Shown here: positions 1 through 6,628 of the stretch, one piece after another
Layout: each line of letters begins with the position of its first letter
Position numbering within the stretch: the first letter of the stretch is position 1
Position numbers and translations under genes: made by a program
Origin: Gammaproteobacteria bacterium
GTDB lineage: Bacteria > Pseudomonadota > Gammaproteobacteria > UBA6429 > Thiohalophilaceae
Reading direction: 5' to 3'
Assembly: GCA_030593785.1 (NCBI GenBank)
Contig: JAUVGM010000114.1
Coordinates: 1-7,246 of the forward strand
Length of the DNA stretch: 7,246 nt
Notes under the pieces: generated by a model
The model's input: only the letters and a program-made list of their open reading frames with translations
Told to the model about the DNA's origin: nothing
The model's database searches: none

Positions 1-43
1 CAATGCAGCAAGTGCATTCCACCCAATTAATAAAGAATTGTTG

Positions 44-100
44 CTTTAATTTTTTAGTGAAAAAATCACCTTCTATATTCACTAATTAAAAAAATTAAAG
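44..100. repeat. AT-rich interrupted inverted repeat at the 3' end of the HMA-like gene
   Basis: The left arm at 44-61 (CTTTAATTTTTTAGTGAA) is matched by its reverse complement at 78-100, interrupted by a 5-base insertion (TTAAA, 86-90). The arms therefore pair as 78-85 and 91-100, with a 16-base loop. The stop codon of the leftward gene (95-97) lies inside the right arm. The position suggests transcript 3'-end processing or termination. However, on the minus strand the hairpin is followed by A-rich rather than T-rich sequence, so it is not a classical rho-independent terminator. The pairing is visible in the sequence; the function is unknown. Confidence 0.5.
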
Positions 101-328
101 ACCAATTAATTCAGCATGAAGTCCGTTTCGTGTTGCGTCAGCCAGTAAATCTCTTGAATTAATTAGATCGGGATCATAACCCACAATCATAAAATGTGGT
201 TTTTTATCCAAACTATCTGCAGTCATAACACCTGATAAATTCAACAAACTGTCCCTGAATGATTCACGTTTATCATGAGTAGTGTCTTCGTCGATATGAA
301 GGGTAACGTCCGCCATTTTAATATCCAC
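95..328 (-). CDS. Small HMA-like (ferredoxin-fold) protein lacking the CxxC metal site
   Basis: This encodes 77 residues. I chose the GTG start at 328 because GGAGG (336-340) lies 7 bases upstream; the internal ATG (residue 5) would be about 19 bases from it. The residue pattern suggests beta-alpha-beta-beta-alpha-beta: strand 5-13, helix 17-33, strands around 34-41 and 45-52, helix 58-70 and strand 71-77. That is the order of heavy-metal-associated (HMA) domains. The MxCxxC loop expected after the first strand is replaced by an acidic/His stretch (HIDEDTTHDKR, 11-21), and the protein has no cysteine. Similar small cysteine-free HMA-like proteins occur, as I recall, in gammaproteobacteria, but their role is unknown to me. 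There is no signal peptide, so it is probably cytoplasmic. It is transcribed divergently from ybiT. Soft-metal chaperone activity by the usual mechanism is unlikely; a protein-interaction or regulatory role is a guess. Confidence 0.75.
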   Translation of the reverse strand: MDIKMADVTLHIDEDTTHDKRESFRDSLLNLSGVMTADSLDKKPHFMIVGYDPDLINSRDLLADATRNGLHAELIGL

Positions 329-454
329 AACAATTCCTCCTTTTTAAAAAATTAAAAAAGCGCAATTTTATAAATACTTCGCACAATATAATTTTAGTTC
401 ATATTTTATTCTTCGCCACGAAAACAACGAAAAATACCATTTTTACTTTTGTTG

Positions 455-469
455 TATTTATCATAAATA
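455..469. promoter_or_regulatory. Short perfect palindrome in the divergent intergenic region
   Basis: TATTTAT and ATAAATA flank a single central C, giving a perfect 7+1+7 palindrome. It lies about 40 bases upstream of the candidate ybiT -10 box and about 130 bases upstream of the leftward HMA-like gene. It could be a regulator site for either gene. In such AT-rich DNA a palindrome of this size can also arise by chance. It does not match a standard Fur or FNR consensus. Confidence 0.25.
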
Positions 470-505
470 ATAAGGATATTGTTGTGTGAATGACTCACCA
501 CTCTG

Positions 506-514
506 TGGCATAAT
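506..514 (+). promoter_or_regulatory. Extended -10 promoter for ybiT
   Basis: TG at 506-507, one base, then CATAAT at 509-514 forms an extended -10 element (TGnTATAAT with one mismatch in the hexamer). A good -35 box at the right distance is not evident, which is typical of extended -10 promoters. Transcription would start near 521, leaving a leader of about 30 bases before the TTG start at 553. No attenuator or leader peptide, as found before some antibiotic-resistance ABC-F genes, fits in that leader. Confidence 0.5.
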
Positions 515-552
515 GCGCGCCCTTTTGACATATATAACATTCGGACAGTCTC

Positions 553-2145
553 TTGATTACTACAGCAAATATCACAATGCAATTTGGCGCAAAACCCTTA
601 TTCGAAAATATTTCCGCAAAATTTGGTAATGGCAATCGCTATGGCCTGATTGGTGCCAACGGTTGTGGTAAATCAACTTTCATGAAAATACTCACTGGTG
701 AACTTGAACCTTCTTCTGGAAACTTTTCGATTGATGTCAATGAGACTGTTGGTAAATTAGGCCAGGATCAATTCGCCTTCGAAGAATATACAGTGCTTGA
801 TACTGTCATCATGGGTGATCCTCGCCTCTGGGAAATTAAAGAAGAGCGTGACCGTATTTATTCTTTACCAGATATGAGTGAAGAAGAAGGAATGAAAGTT
901 GCCGAACTCGAAACTGAGTTTGCAGAATTAGATGGTTACACCGCTGAATCGCGTGCTGGTGAACTGCTCTTAGGTCTCGAAATTCCTGAAGAACAACATA
1001 CAGGATTAATGAGCGCCGTTGCACCAGGTTGGAAATTACGCGTATTACTTGCTCAAGCATTGTTTGCTAATCCAGATATTATGTTACTCGACGAACCAAC
1101 GAATAACCTGGATATCAATACTATCCGTTGGTTAGAAAATATTCTTAATGAACGTAAAAGTACTATGATTATAATTTCACATGATCGTCATTTTCTTAAT
1201 AGTGTTTGTACCCACATGGCCGATTTGGATTATGGTGAACTACGTCTTTACCCTGGTAACTACGATGAGTACATGACAGCATCTACTCAGGCACGTGAAC
1301 AGTTACATGCTGATAACGATAAGAAAAAGGTACAAATGGCTGAACTACAAGCTTTTGTGAGTCGTTTCTCTGCCAATGCATCTAAAGCAAAGCAAGCAAC
1401 ATCACGTGCGAAAAAATTAGAAAAAATCGAACTCACTGAAGTCGTAGCATCAAGTCGTAAAAGTCCTTTTATTCGTTTTGAACAAGACAAAAAACTTTAT
1501 CGTATCGCATTAGAAATTGAAGACATGAGTAAAGGTTTTGATGATAAACCATTATTCAGCGGCTTAAATTTATTAGCCGAAGTTGGCGAGCGTATTGCTG
1601 TCATTGGACCTAATGGTATTGGTAAAACAACGTTATTACGTACCCTGGTGCATGATTTAGCACCTGACAGTGGTCATATTAAATGGTCAGAAAACTCAAA
1701 CATTGGTTACTATGCACAAGATCATTCAGGTGATTTTGAAAATGACATGTCCCTTTTTGACTGGATGAGCCATTTCAAACAACCCGGTGATGATGAGCAG
1801 GCTGTCCGCTCTATTTTAGGTCGTATGTTGTTTTCTCAGGGTGATATCGATAAATCTGTTACTAAAATTTCAGGTGGTGAACAAGGTCGTATGCTATTTG
1901 GTAAGCTAATGATGCAAAAACCAAATATCCTCGTGATGGATGAACCTACCAACCACTTAGACATGGAATCGATTGAAGCACTTAATCTCGCATTAGAAAA
2001 TTATGCTGGCACACTTATTTTTGTCAGCCACGACAGAGAGTTTGTTTCTTCGTTAGCAACGCGTATTATTGAACTATCGCCAACAGGCGTTACCAACTAT
2101 AGTGGTACATATGAAGAGTACTTGCGCGACCAAGCAACTGATTAA
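553..2145 (+). CDS. ybiT: ABC-F family ATPase YbiT, ribosome-associated translation factor
   Basis: This is a 530-residue soluble protein with two ABC domains and no membrane segments. Domain 1 has Walker A GANGCGKST (34-42), a degenerate signature VAPGWKLR (156-163) and Walker B/D-loop LLDEPTNNLD (178-187, catalytic Glu181). The linker at about 240-320 is charged and helical, the part that reaches the tRNA/peptidyl-transferase region in ABC-F proteins. Domain 2 has Walker A GPNGIGKTT (352-360), signature ISGGEQGR (439-446), Walker B MDEPTNHLD (462-470, Glu464) and H-loop His493. Length and sequence follow E. coli YbiT closely, including the GWKLR-type first signature. ABC-F proteins bind the ribosomal E site and help stalled or initiating ribosomes; YbiT's exact role is less settled. 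The TTG start at 553 gives the same N-terminal length as E. coli YbiT. Its Shine-Dalgarno is weak (GGA, 543-545), so translation may be modest. The RRM gene follows after 22 bp. Confidence 0.95.
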   Translation: MITTANITMQFGAKPLFENISAKFGNGNRYGLIGANGCGKSTFMKILTGELEPSSGNFSIDVNETVGKLGQDQFAFEEYTVLDTVIMGDPRLWEIKEERDRIYSLPDMSEEEGMKVAELETEFAELDGYTAESRAGELLLGLEIPEEQHTGLMSAVAPGWKLRVLLAQALFANPDIMLLDEPTNNLDINTIRWLENILNERKSTMIIISHDRHFLNSVCTHMADLDYGELRLYPGNYDEYMTASTQAREQLHADNDKKKVQMAELQAFVSRFSANASKAKQATSRAKKLEKIELTEVVASSRKSPFIRFEQDKKLYRIALEIEDMSKGFDDKPLFSGLNLLAEVGERIAVIGPNGIGKTTLLRTLVHDLAPDSGHIKWSENSNIGYYAQDHSGDFENDMSLFDWMSHFKQPGDDEQAVRSILGRMLFSQGDIDKSVTKISGGEQGRMLFGKLMMQKPNILVMDEPTNHLDMESIEALNLALENYAGTLIFVSHDREFVSSLATRIIELSPTGVTNYSGTYEEYLRDQATD

Positions 2146-2167
2146 TTAAATAATAAGAGCAATACCT

Positions 2168-2410
2168 ATGAAACTACTTATACGTAATCTCGCACGCACA
2201 ACAACAGAAAAAGAACTTCAGTCTCTCTTTGAACCTTTCGGTACCGTACAGTCATGCACTTTGGTTATGGATAAAGAAACCGGAACGTCAAAAGGTTTTG
2301 GTTTTGTTGAAATGCCAAAACAAGGCGATGCCAAAGCAGCAATGAAAAGTATTAACGGCAAAGAGATTGCCGGAAATAAAATTCGCGTTAAAAAAGCAGA
2401 AGCTAAATAA
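2168..2410 (+). CDS. Single-RRM RNA-binding protein
   Basis: This 80-residue protein is one RNA recognition motif domain with almost nothing else. RNP2 is LLIRNL (3-8) and RNP1 is KGFGFVEM (42-49), supplying the stacking aromatics Phe44 and Phe46. The canonical RNP2 aromatic is Leu4 here, and the last RNP1 position, usually aromatic, is Met49. RNA stacking therefore rests on two aromatics rather than three. A basic C-terminal tail (KIRVKKAEAK, 71-80) could add RNA contacts. The ATG is preceded by AAGAG (2155-2159) at 8 bases. The gene lies 22 bp after ybiT on the same strand with no terminator between, so co-transcription is likely. Small bacterial RRM proteins are known in cyanobacteria (some cold-induced) and aquatic proteobacteria. 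RNA chaperone or translation-related binding is inferred, and the target RNA is unknown. It ends 32 bp from the convergent barrel gene. Confidence 0.92.
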   Translation: MKLLIRNLARTTTEKELQSLFEPFGTVQSCTLVMDKETGTSKGFGFVEMPKQGDAKAAMKSINGKEIAGNKIRVKKAEAK

Positions 2411-2442
2411 TCTCAATTTATTGTTGCGAAATATAAAACTAT

Positions 2443-3729
2443 CTAGAAAAAATATCGTAATCGAAACTCGTATCTCTGATCATTACGTTTCTCTAAAAAT
2501 TCACTATTGTTGTCGCCATAAAGTAAAGTCGCTTTAAAGCGAAGTTCAAGGTTCTGTATGCCAGTGTAGATAATTTCAGGTGATAAAGAATAACTATTAT
2601 CACCAAGATTATAGATGGTCGTCAGTGCTGGAACAAAATATACCCAGTCAAAAGGTTCCTTAGTGCTGAGTCGAAGGTAGAGATACTCTTCCCCGGGGTT
2701 TCGGGTAAGAAAAGATTTTTCGCCAACGGATGAAAGCGTTGTTAACAAAGCCGTGTTATTGCTTGTATTAGCACTATCCACAGCAGTAAAAAATGATTTC
2801 ATCTCAGCTGCGGAGTAGCCACTATTATTTCTATAATATTCAGCGATAATAGTCGTGTCATTATCTGTTAGATAACGTAAACCTAATAACCAGCGAGTGG
2901 TTGAACCAGTTTGACTACTCACTGCCCCACTGTCAGATACAAGTTGTCGAGTAACCTCGTCAAAATAAGCCCATTCCCCATGCACCTCAAATTGAGTGTT
3001 TATGTTTTTTGAAAAATCAAATCCATATCGTAAACTGCGGCTACCCTGATTTAAATAAACGACATCAATGTCTGTATCTTTATAAAGCAGGTATAGTTTT
3101 GCAGCAACGTTGTTATGCTCGACTTGACCAAAGTCCTCATTTATTTTATCTGTAACAGGTAGTAAGACCGGAGTAAAAGCCAACGTCTTAATTTCGCCAG
3201 AATAACTTTTGATGATATCTGCTGTGACAACAGCATAACCTTCACGTGAAAGTTCGGGTTCACCAGGATCTTTGGGACGCTCAACAAACCCCACAGGATT
3301 CCAGGCATAACCTTTACCCCATTTAATGGCTTTTTTCCCAGCCTCGAGAGTAATTCCTGTCGCAGGTTGATAGGTTGCAACGGCTTCATAAAGATTACTC
3401 TGCTGTACACTAACAAGCTCGTTATCATAAACTTCAGAATGAAAATTAAAACGTGCCTGCCACTTATCCCACTTATAGTCGCCATTGAGTTCTATTATGC
3501 CCGTGTTCTGTGTGAGTGAATCAGGCGGTGTTTTATTAATAAAAAAAAGAGCATTGGCAGCAGCATCTTGATTAAGCTTCTGATAATTCAATGAGTAATC
3601 AATGTACCCGCCCAAGCGATAGTTTTTCTTTTGGTATGAAGACACATCAAAACTAAAGTCTTCTACTGCTAAGCTGTAACCCGACAACAAAAATAATATC
3701 AGCATGAAAACATGCTGTGCAATTCTCAT
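2443..3729 (-). CDS. Outer-membrane beta-barrel protein, last gene of the Lol-like operon
   Basis: This encodes 428 residues. A Sec signal peptide covers about 1-21 (hydrophobic core FMLILFLLSGY, likely cleavage SLA|VED). No lipobox cysteine is present. The mature protein has many alternating polar/hydrophobic strands, and it ends in RLRYFF with a terminal Phe, the usual BamA-recognised barrel signature. A conserved-looking segment at 129-164 holds EAGKKAIKWGKGYAWNP followed by an ERPKDPGEPEL motif (150-160). It resembles segments in DUF1302-like or porin-like barrels, but I cannot assign a named family. Its start overlaps the stop of the LolA-like gene (ATGA, 3726-3729), implying translational coupling and a shared job. 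By context it could be the outer-membrane acceptor, channel or cargo-insertion component for the ABC/LolA-like system. The barrel assignment is strong; the function is inferred. No clear terminator follows the stop codon. Confidence 0.85.
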   Translation of the reverse strand: MRIAQHVFMLILFLLSGYSLAVEDFSFDVSSYQKKNYRLGGYIDYSLNYQKLNQDAAANALFFINKTPPDSLTQNTGIIELNGDYKWDKWQARFNFHSEVYDNELVSVQQSNLYEAVATYQPATGITLEAGKKAIKWGKGYAWNPVGFVERPKDPGEPELSREGYAVVTADIIKSYSGEIKTLAFTPVLLPVTDKINEDFGQVEHNNVAAKLYLLYKDTDIDVVYLNQGSRSLRYGFDFSKNINTQFEVHGEWAYFDEVTRQLVSDSGAVSSQTGSTTRWLLGLRYLTDNDTTIIAEYYRNNSGYSAAEMKSFFTAVDSANTSNNTALLTTLSSVGEKSFLTRNPGEEYLYLRLSTKEPFDWVYFVPALTTIYNLGDNSYSLSPEIIYTGIQNLELRFKATLLYGDNNSEFLEKRNDQRYEFRLRYFF

Positions 3730-4466
3730 CGTAAACTTTCAATCTGTGACATGTAATTTAGCGTAAAGACTTCATCCGCAAATTTGCGTTTTTTGATATT
3801 GGAAAATAACATAATGGATTGATAGCCTTCATAAAGTGGACCATCAGTTTGTAACATAGCAGGACGAATGATACCGTTACCAAAATCTTTGATCTTGGAA
3901 TAATGAAGTGTTTTAATTAACAACCCACTTGCAGCATAAGCCTCTATTATTGTTGGTACCAAATTTTTCTTATCAACCCACATCTTTAATCGATCATATG
4001 CAACACTATTGGTTTTAGCTTTCAATTCCAGAATATACTTATCCTTCTCATTCTTCATTCCGGTTACATTATATTCCTGATTATAATCCAGACGTAAAAT
4101 ATCAGAATTATTGAAAACACCCCCAACGACTGATTGTAAGCTGGTGATGCGTAAAGGCTTGCCCACATTGGGGATATACAACCACATGTTATCGCCATCA
4201 CGTAGTGAGCTACGCCCCTTCTCACTGGGCGGATCAAGAAACAAGGCAACCATTTTATCTCGCCCTTTTTTAATACTATAAAGAACAAATTCTTTACGGT
4301 CCCCGTCAGGCTCAATGTTGATCAATTTACGATACATTTCATAAGATTCGGGTTGTAAATTACGATCGACTTTTTTTAATATTGCTGTGCCGTCTTCTGC
4401 AAAAGCAGCACTTGTTAAAAATGCGGTAACAAGGTAAAAAATTGATAAAACTATTTTTATTCGCAT
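3726..4466 (-). CDS. Periplasmic LolA-like outer-membrane lipoprotein-sorting protein
   Basis: This encodes 246 residues. A Sec signal peptide at 1-23 is cleaved probably at AFA|ED. There is no lipobox, so the product should be soluble in the periplasm. The mature part matches the LolA-like family annotated as outer membrane lipoprotein-sorting protein (PF17131 type). Visible hallmarks are a DPPSEKGRSSL stretch (78-88), DNMWLYIP (92-99), KPLRITS (103-109) and a later YEGYQSIMLFSNI segment (212-224). These proteins have an open half-barrel with a hydrophobic cavity that shields acyl chains. They often lie beside MacB/LolC-type permeases or RND/MMPL exporters. The start is ATG at 4466 with AAGAG upstream at good spacing. 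It begins 28 bp after the permease stop and overlaps the barrel gene by 4 bp. The likely role is ferrying a lipid or lipoprotein from the ABC complex to the outer membrane. The cargo is unknown, and this is not the housekeeping LolA. Confidence 0.88.
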   Translation of the reverse strand: MRIKIVLSIFYLVTAFLTSAAFAEDGTAILKKVDRNLQPESYEMYRKLINIEPDGDRKEFVLYSIKKGRDKMVALFLDPPSEKGRSSLRDGDNMWLYIPNVGKPLRITSLQSVVGGVFNNSDILRLDYNQEYNVTGMKNEKDKYILELKAKTNSVAYDRLKMWVDKKNLVPTIIEAYAASGLLIKTLHYSKIKDFGNGIIRPAMLQTDGPLYEGYQSIMLFSNIKKRKFADEVFTLNYMSQIESLR

Positions 4467-4494
4467 AGTTTGATTCTCTTAAAGTATAAATATA

Positions 4495-5742
4495 TTAGAA
4501 ATGACGTAACGCCTCGATAGGATCCATTCTTGATGCTTTCCATGCCGGTTGTAAGCTTGCCAGTACAGAAACTAAAATCACTACCCCTGAAATTATTAAC
4601 ACTTCATTTATCGCCAAAGTAGGTTGAAGAACAAGATTCTCCTGCCGGCCAAATGAAAACGAAATAGTTTTGACGTTCATAACATAGACAATCATAAAAC
4701 TAATCACTGAACCAATAAATGCACCAAGAATGCCCAGCAACAAACCTTCAGTAACAAATAACGAAAGTATACGTGAAGGTATTGTACCAATTGCGGCAAT
4801 GGTACCAATTTCATTTATACGTTCATACACCGCCATTAACATCACATTCATAATACTAATTAGTACGATAGCAACAAGCATCACCTTAATGAAGACATCA
4901 AGCATATCAATCATTTTAGCAATATTAGAAAATGGTGAGAGCTTTTCCCAGGTATGTACATCAAATGCGGGGTTGCCTGCCTTGTTATTAAACTGCCCGA
5001 AATAAGCACTCATTTCTTTGTGAATTTTACTCAGATTTTTTGATGACTTTAAACGAATAGCAACTTCACTAATTTCATTGTCTTCCATGCGTAATAGATT
5101 GCGAGCATCATCTATATGCATATAACCATCACGCCCACCCGGTCCGGAGATACCTTCAAGCACACCGCGTATCATAAACGTATTGCCATTAACCGAACCT
5201 TCACGATTAGTCGCAACAATTACTATTGAGTCACCAACTTTAACCTTGAGCCCTTTAGCAATCAGTTCAGGAATCACAATTTTTCCTGGTTCAACAAACG
5301 CTGCTTTACGATCACCTTGTATCAACCTTCCAGGCAGTAATGGAGAAGTCGCAATTTCCATCTCTGGTACAATAGAGTTAAATCGAATACTCGTGGTTTC
5401 TTTAAAGTTACTAAACATAGCGCCAAATTTAACCCGCATTGTCCAGGCCTCAATATCATCGCGTTCACTAAGATAGTCGGTAACTTTCTCTACCATCGCC
5501 GGTTTCATATTTAATGTCAGAGGTAAGCTTTCGATAGAGGCAACGTAACCCTTTTTGTGGATCTGAACATGGCCAAGCATGGAATCTGTAATCTGACCAA
5601 CCATCAAAGCACGAAAAGATCCTGACAGGGAAATGAATAATAAAACAGCCACAATGCCGATAGTAATAAGTAATGTAGTGAGTATTGTTCGACGCTGGTA
5701 GCGCATCAGGTTTTTAGCAGCAATTTTAAGAATATTCATCAT
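4495..5742 (-). CDS. ABC transporter permease, FtsX/MacB/LolC type
   Basis: This 415-residue inner-membrane protein has the four-helix MacB/LolCE topology. TM1 is at about 19-40, followed by a large periplasmic domain at about 41-280 (MacB-PCD type). TM2 lies at about 283-305, TM3 at 328-354 and TM4 at 379-397. The cytoplasmic segment ERINEIGTIAAIG (307-319) is the conserved coupling helix that contacts the ATPase. The C-terminal PAWKASRMDPIEALR (399-413) is the family's conserved end. Such permeases work as mechanotransmitters rather than classical pores, pushing substrates from the periplasmic leaflet. Only one permease gene is present, so it should be a homodimer, like MacB and unlike the LolC/LolE pair. 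The ATPase stop overlaps its start (ATGA). Of two consecutive ATGs the first (5742) is preferred because GGAG lies 8 bases upstream. No membrane-fusion protein or TolC gene is nearby, which argues against a MacAB-TolC drug pump. Confidence 0.92.
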   Translation of the reverse strand: MMNILKIAAKNLMRYQRRTILTTLLITIGIVAVLLFISLSGSFRALMVGQITDSMLGHVQIHKKGYVASIESLPLTLNMKPAMVEKVTDYLSERDDIEAWTMRVKFGAMFSNFKETTSIRFNSIVPEMEIATSPLLPGRLIQGDRKAAFVEPGKIVIPELIAKGLKVKVGDSIVIVATNREGSVNGNTFMIRGVLEGISGPGGRDGYMHIDDARNLLRMEDNEISEVAIRLKSSKNLSKIHKEMSAYFGQFNNKAGNPAFDVHTWEKLSPFSNIAKMIDMLDVFIKVMLVAIVLISIMNVMLMAVYERINEIGTIAAIGTIPSRILSLFVTEGLLLGILGAFIGSVISFMIVYVMNVKTISFSFGRQENLVLQPTLAINEVLIISGVVILVSVLASLQPAWKASRMDPIEALRHF

Positions 5743-6431
5743 GATGCCAACTCCTCTTTGTTTTCGATACTTCCATCAACAAGAGTATAAGTCACTTCGG
5801 CTTCCGCCATTATTTTCGGATCATGTGTTGAAAATATAAATGTTGTATCAAACTTTTCGCGCATCGATTTCATTAAATCAATAACACGGTGAGCAGTCAT
5901 ACTATCCAGGTTAGCCGTTGGCTCATCTGCAAGTACTAATTTTGCATTAGTAACAAGTGCCCTCGCAATTGCCACTCGTTGTTTTTGTCCGCCAGATAAC
6001 TGACTGGGAAGCTTGTTTGCCTGGTCCTTCATCCCAACAGCATCGAGTAATTCCATTACTTGTTTACGTCGTTTTGCCGCTGCCCAGTTTTGCACCATGA
6101 TAAGTGGGTATTCCACATTTTCATAAACAGTCAACACAGGGATTAAATTAAAATCCTGAAATACAAAACCAATATTCTCCCCCCTAAAAATAGCAGCTTG
6201 TTTCTGGTTCAATGAAGAAACGTCAGTACCGGCTACAAGTAACTGTCCACAACTTGGTGAGTCCAGACAACCAATCATATTTAACAAAGTACTCTTGCCG
6301 CTACCCGAAGGACCGACAAAACTCACAAATGAACCCACATCAATGTTAAAGCTAACTTCGTTAATAGCCTTAACTGCAATATCACCGGCTTGGTAAGTTT
6401 TGCAAAGGCCGCTTGCTTCAATAAGTGACAT
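5739..6431 (-). CDS. ABC transporter ATP-binding protein, LolD/MacB family
   Basis: This encodes 230 residues from the ATG at 6431. AAGGA (6440-6444) lies 8 bases upstream of that ATG, whereas an in-frame TTG at 6458 has no convincing ribosome site, so the longer 239-residue form is unlikely. All nucleotide-binding motifs are intact: Walker A GPSGSGKST (40-48), Q-loop Gln92 in FVFQDFNLIP, signature LSGGQKQR (145-152), Walker B LVLADEP (165-171, Glu170), D-loop NLD (174-176) and H-loop His203. The FVFQDFNLIPVLTVYENVEYPL stretch is typical of the LolD/MacB/MJ0796 group. It is cytoplasmic and powers the permease encoded next, with which it shares a 4-bp ATGA overlap. It is the first gene of the four-gene operon. 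The cargo cannot be deduced from this subunit. Confidence 0.93.
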   Translation of the reverse strand: MSLIEASGLCKTYQAGDIAVKAINEVSFNIDVGSFVSFVGPSGSGKSTLLNMIGCLDSPSCGQLLVAGTDVSSLNQKQAAIFRGENIGFVFQDFNLIPVLTVYENVEYPLIMVQNWAAAKRRKQVMELLDAVGMKDQANKLPSQLSGGQKQRVAIARALVTNAKLVLADEPTANLDSMTAHRVIDLMKSMREKFDTTFIFSTHDPKIMAEAEVTYTLVDGSIENKEELAS

Positions 6432-6449
6432 ATGAATTTTCCTTAATTT

Positions 6450-6468
6450 TTGAGACAACCTGTCTTAA
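6450..6468. promoter_or_regulatory. Near-palindrome in the ABC operon leader, candidate operator
   Basis: Half-sites TTGAGACA (6450-6457) and TGTCTTAA (6461-6468) flank the spacer ACC and match in 7 of 8 inverted positions; the inner AGACA/TGTCT arms are perfect. The site lies just downstream of the predicted transcription start (near 6471) and before the Shine-Dalgarno of the ATPase gene. That is a classic repressor position. The regulator is unknown, and no regulator gene lies in the window. Confidence 0.35.
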
Positions 6469-6477
6469 TTTACCTAA

Positions 6478-6507
6478 ATTATTAGAATGATATAGCAAAC
6501 TATTCAA
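6478..6507 (-). promoter_or_regulatory. Candidate sigma-70 promoter of the four-gene ABC operon
   Basis: Read on the minus strand, TTGAAT (6502-6507) serves as -35 and AATAAT (6478-6483) as -10, with an 18-base spacer. They match the consensus at 4/6 and 5/6 positions. The start would fall near 6471, giving a leader of about 40 bases to the ATG at 6431. The background is AT-rich, so chance matches are possible. Confidence 0.35.
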
Positions 6508-6599
6508 ATATATTCACCAATAAGCACATTAAATATATGTTTTCAGGGTGTAACTATACTAATAAGCCATCAATATTATTTCAGAAGAAAACACTTTAT

Positions 6600-6628
6600 T
6601 TGTTAGAACAAACTACACTGTTTATAGA
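6600..6628 (+). promoter_or_regulatory. Candidate sigma-70 promoter of the secreted Met-rich protein gene
   Basis: TTGTTA (6600-6605) and TATAGA (6623-6628) are separated by 17 bases, each matching the consensus at 4/6. Transcription would begin near 6635, leaving a leader of about 90 bases. The -10 box coincides with the left arm of the 6623-6651 inverted repeat, which supports a regulated promoter. Confidence 0.35.

Noticed and set aside
524..529. TTGACA as the -35 box of ybiT
   Set aside because: A perfect -35 match, but no -10 hexamer follows at 16-18 bases, and that distance would place it over the start codon.
4730..5476. Open frames on the plus strand inside the permease gene
   Set aside because: They lie antisense to a clear permease gene with intact family motifs, and their translations show only low-complexity reverse-strand composition with no ribosome sites.
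4495..6431. MacAB-TolC macrolide or siderophore efflux pump
   Set aside because: The permease is MacB-like, but the ATPase is a separate protein, there is no MacA-type membrane-fusion gene or TolC, and a LolA-like protein and barrel follow instead.
6432..6458. Longer ATPase starting at TTG 6458 (239 residues)
   Set aside because: The ATG at 6431 has AAGGA at 8 bases and begins at the usual family position; the 9-residue extension is not typical and its ribosome site is poor.
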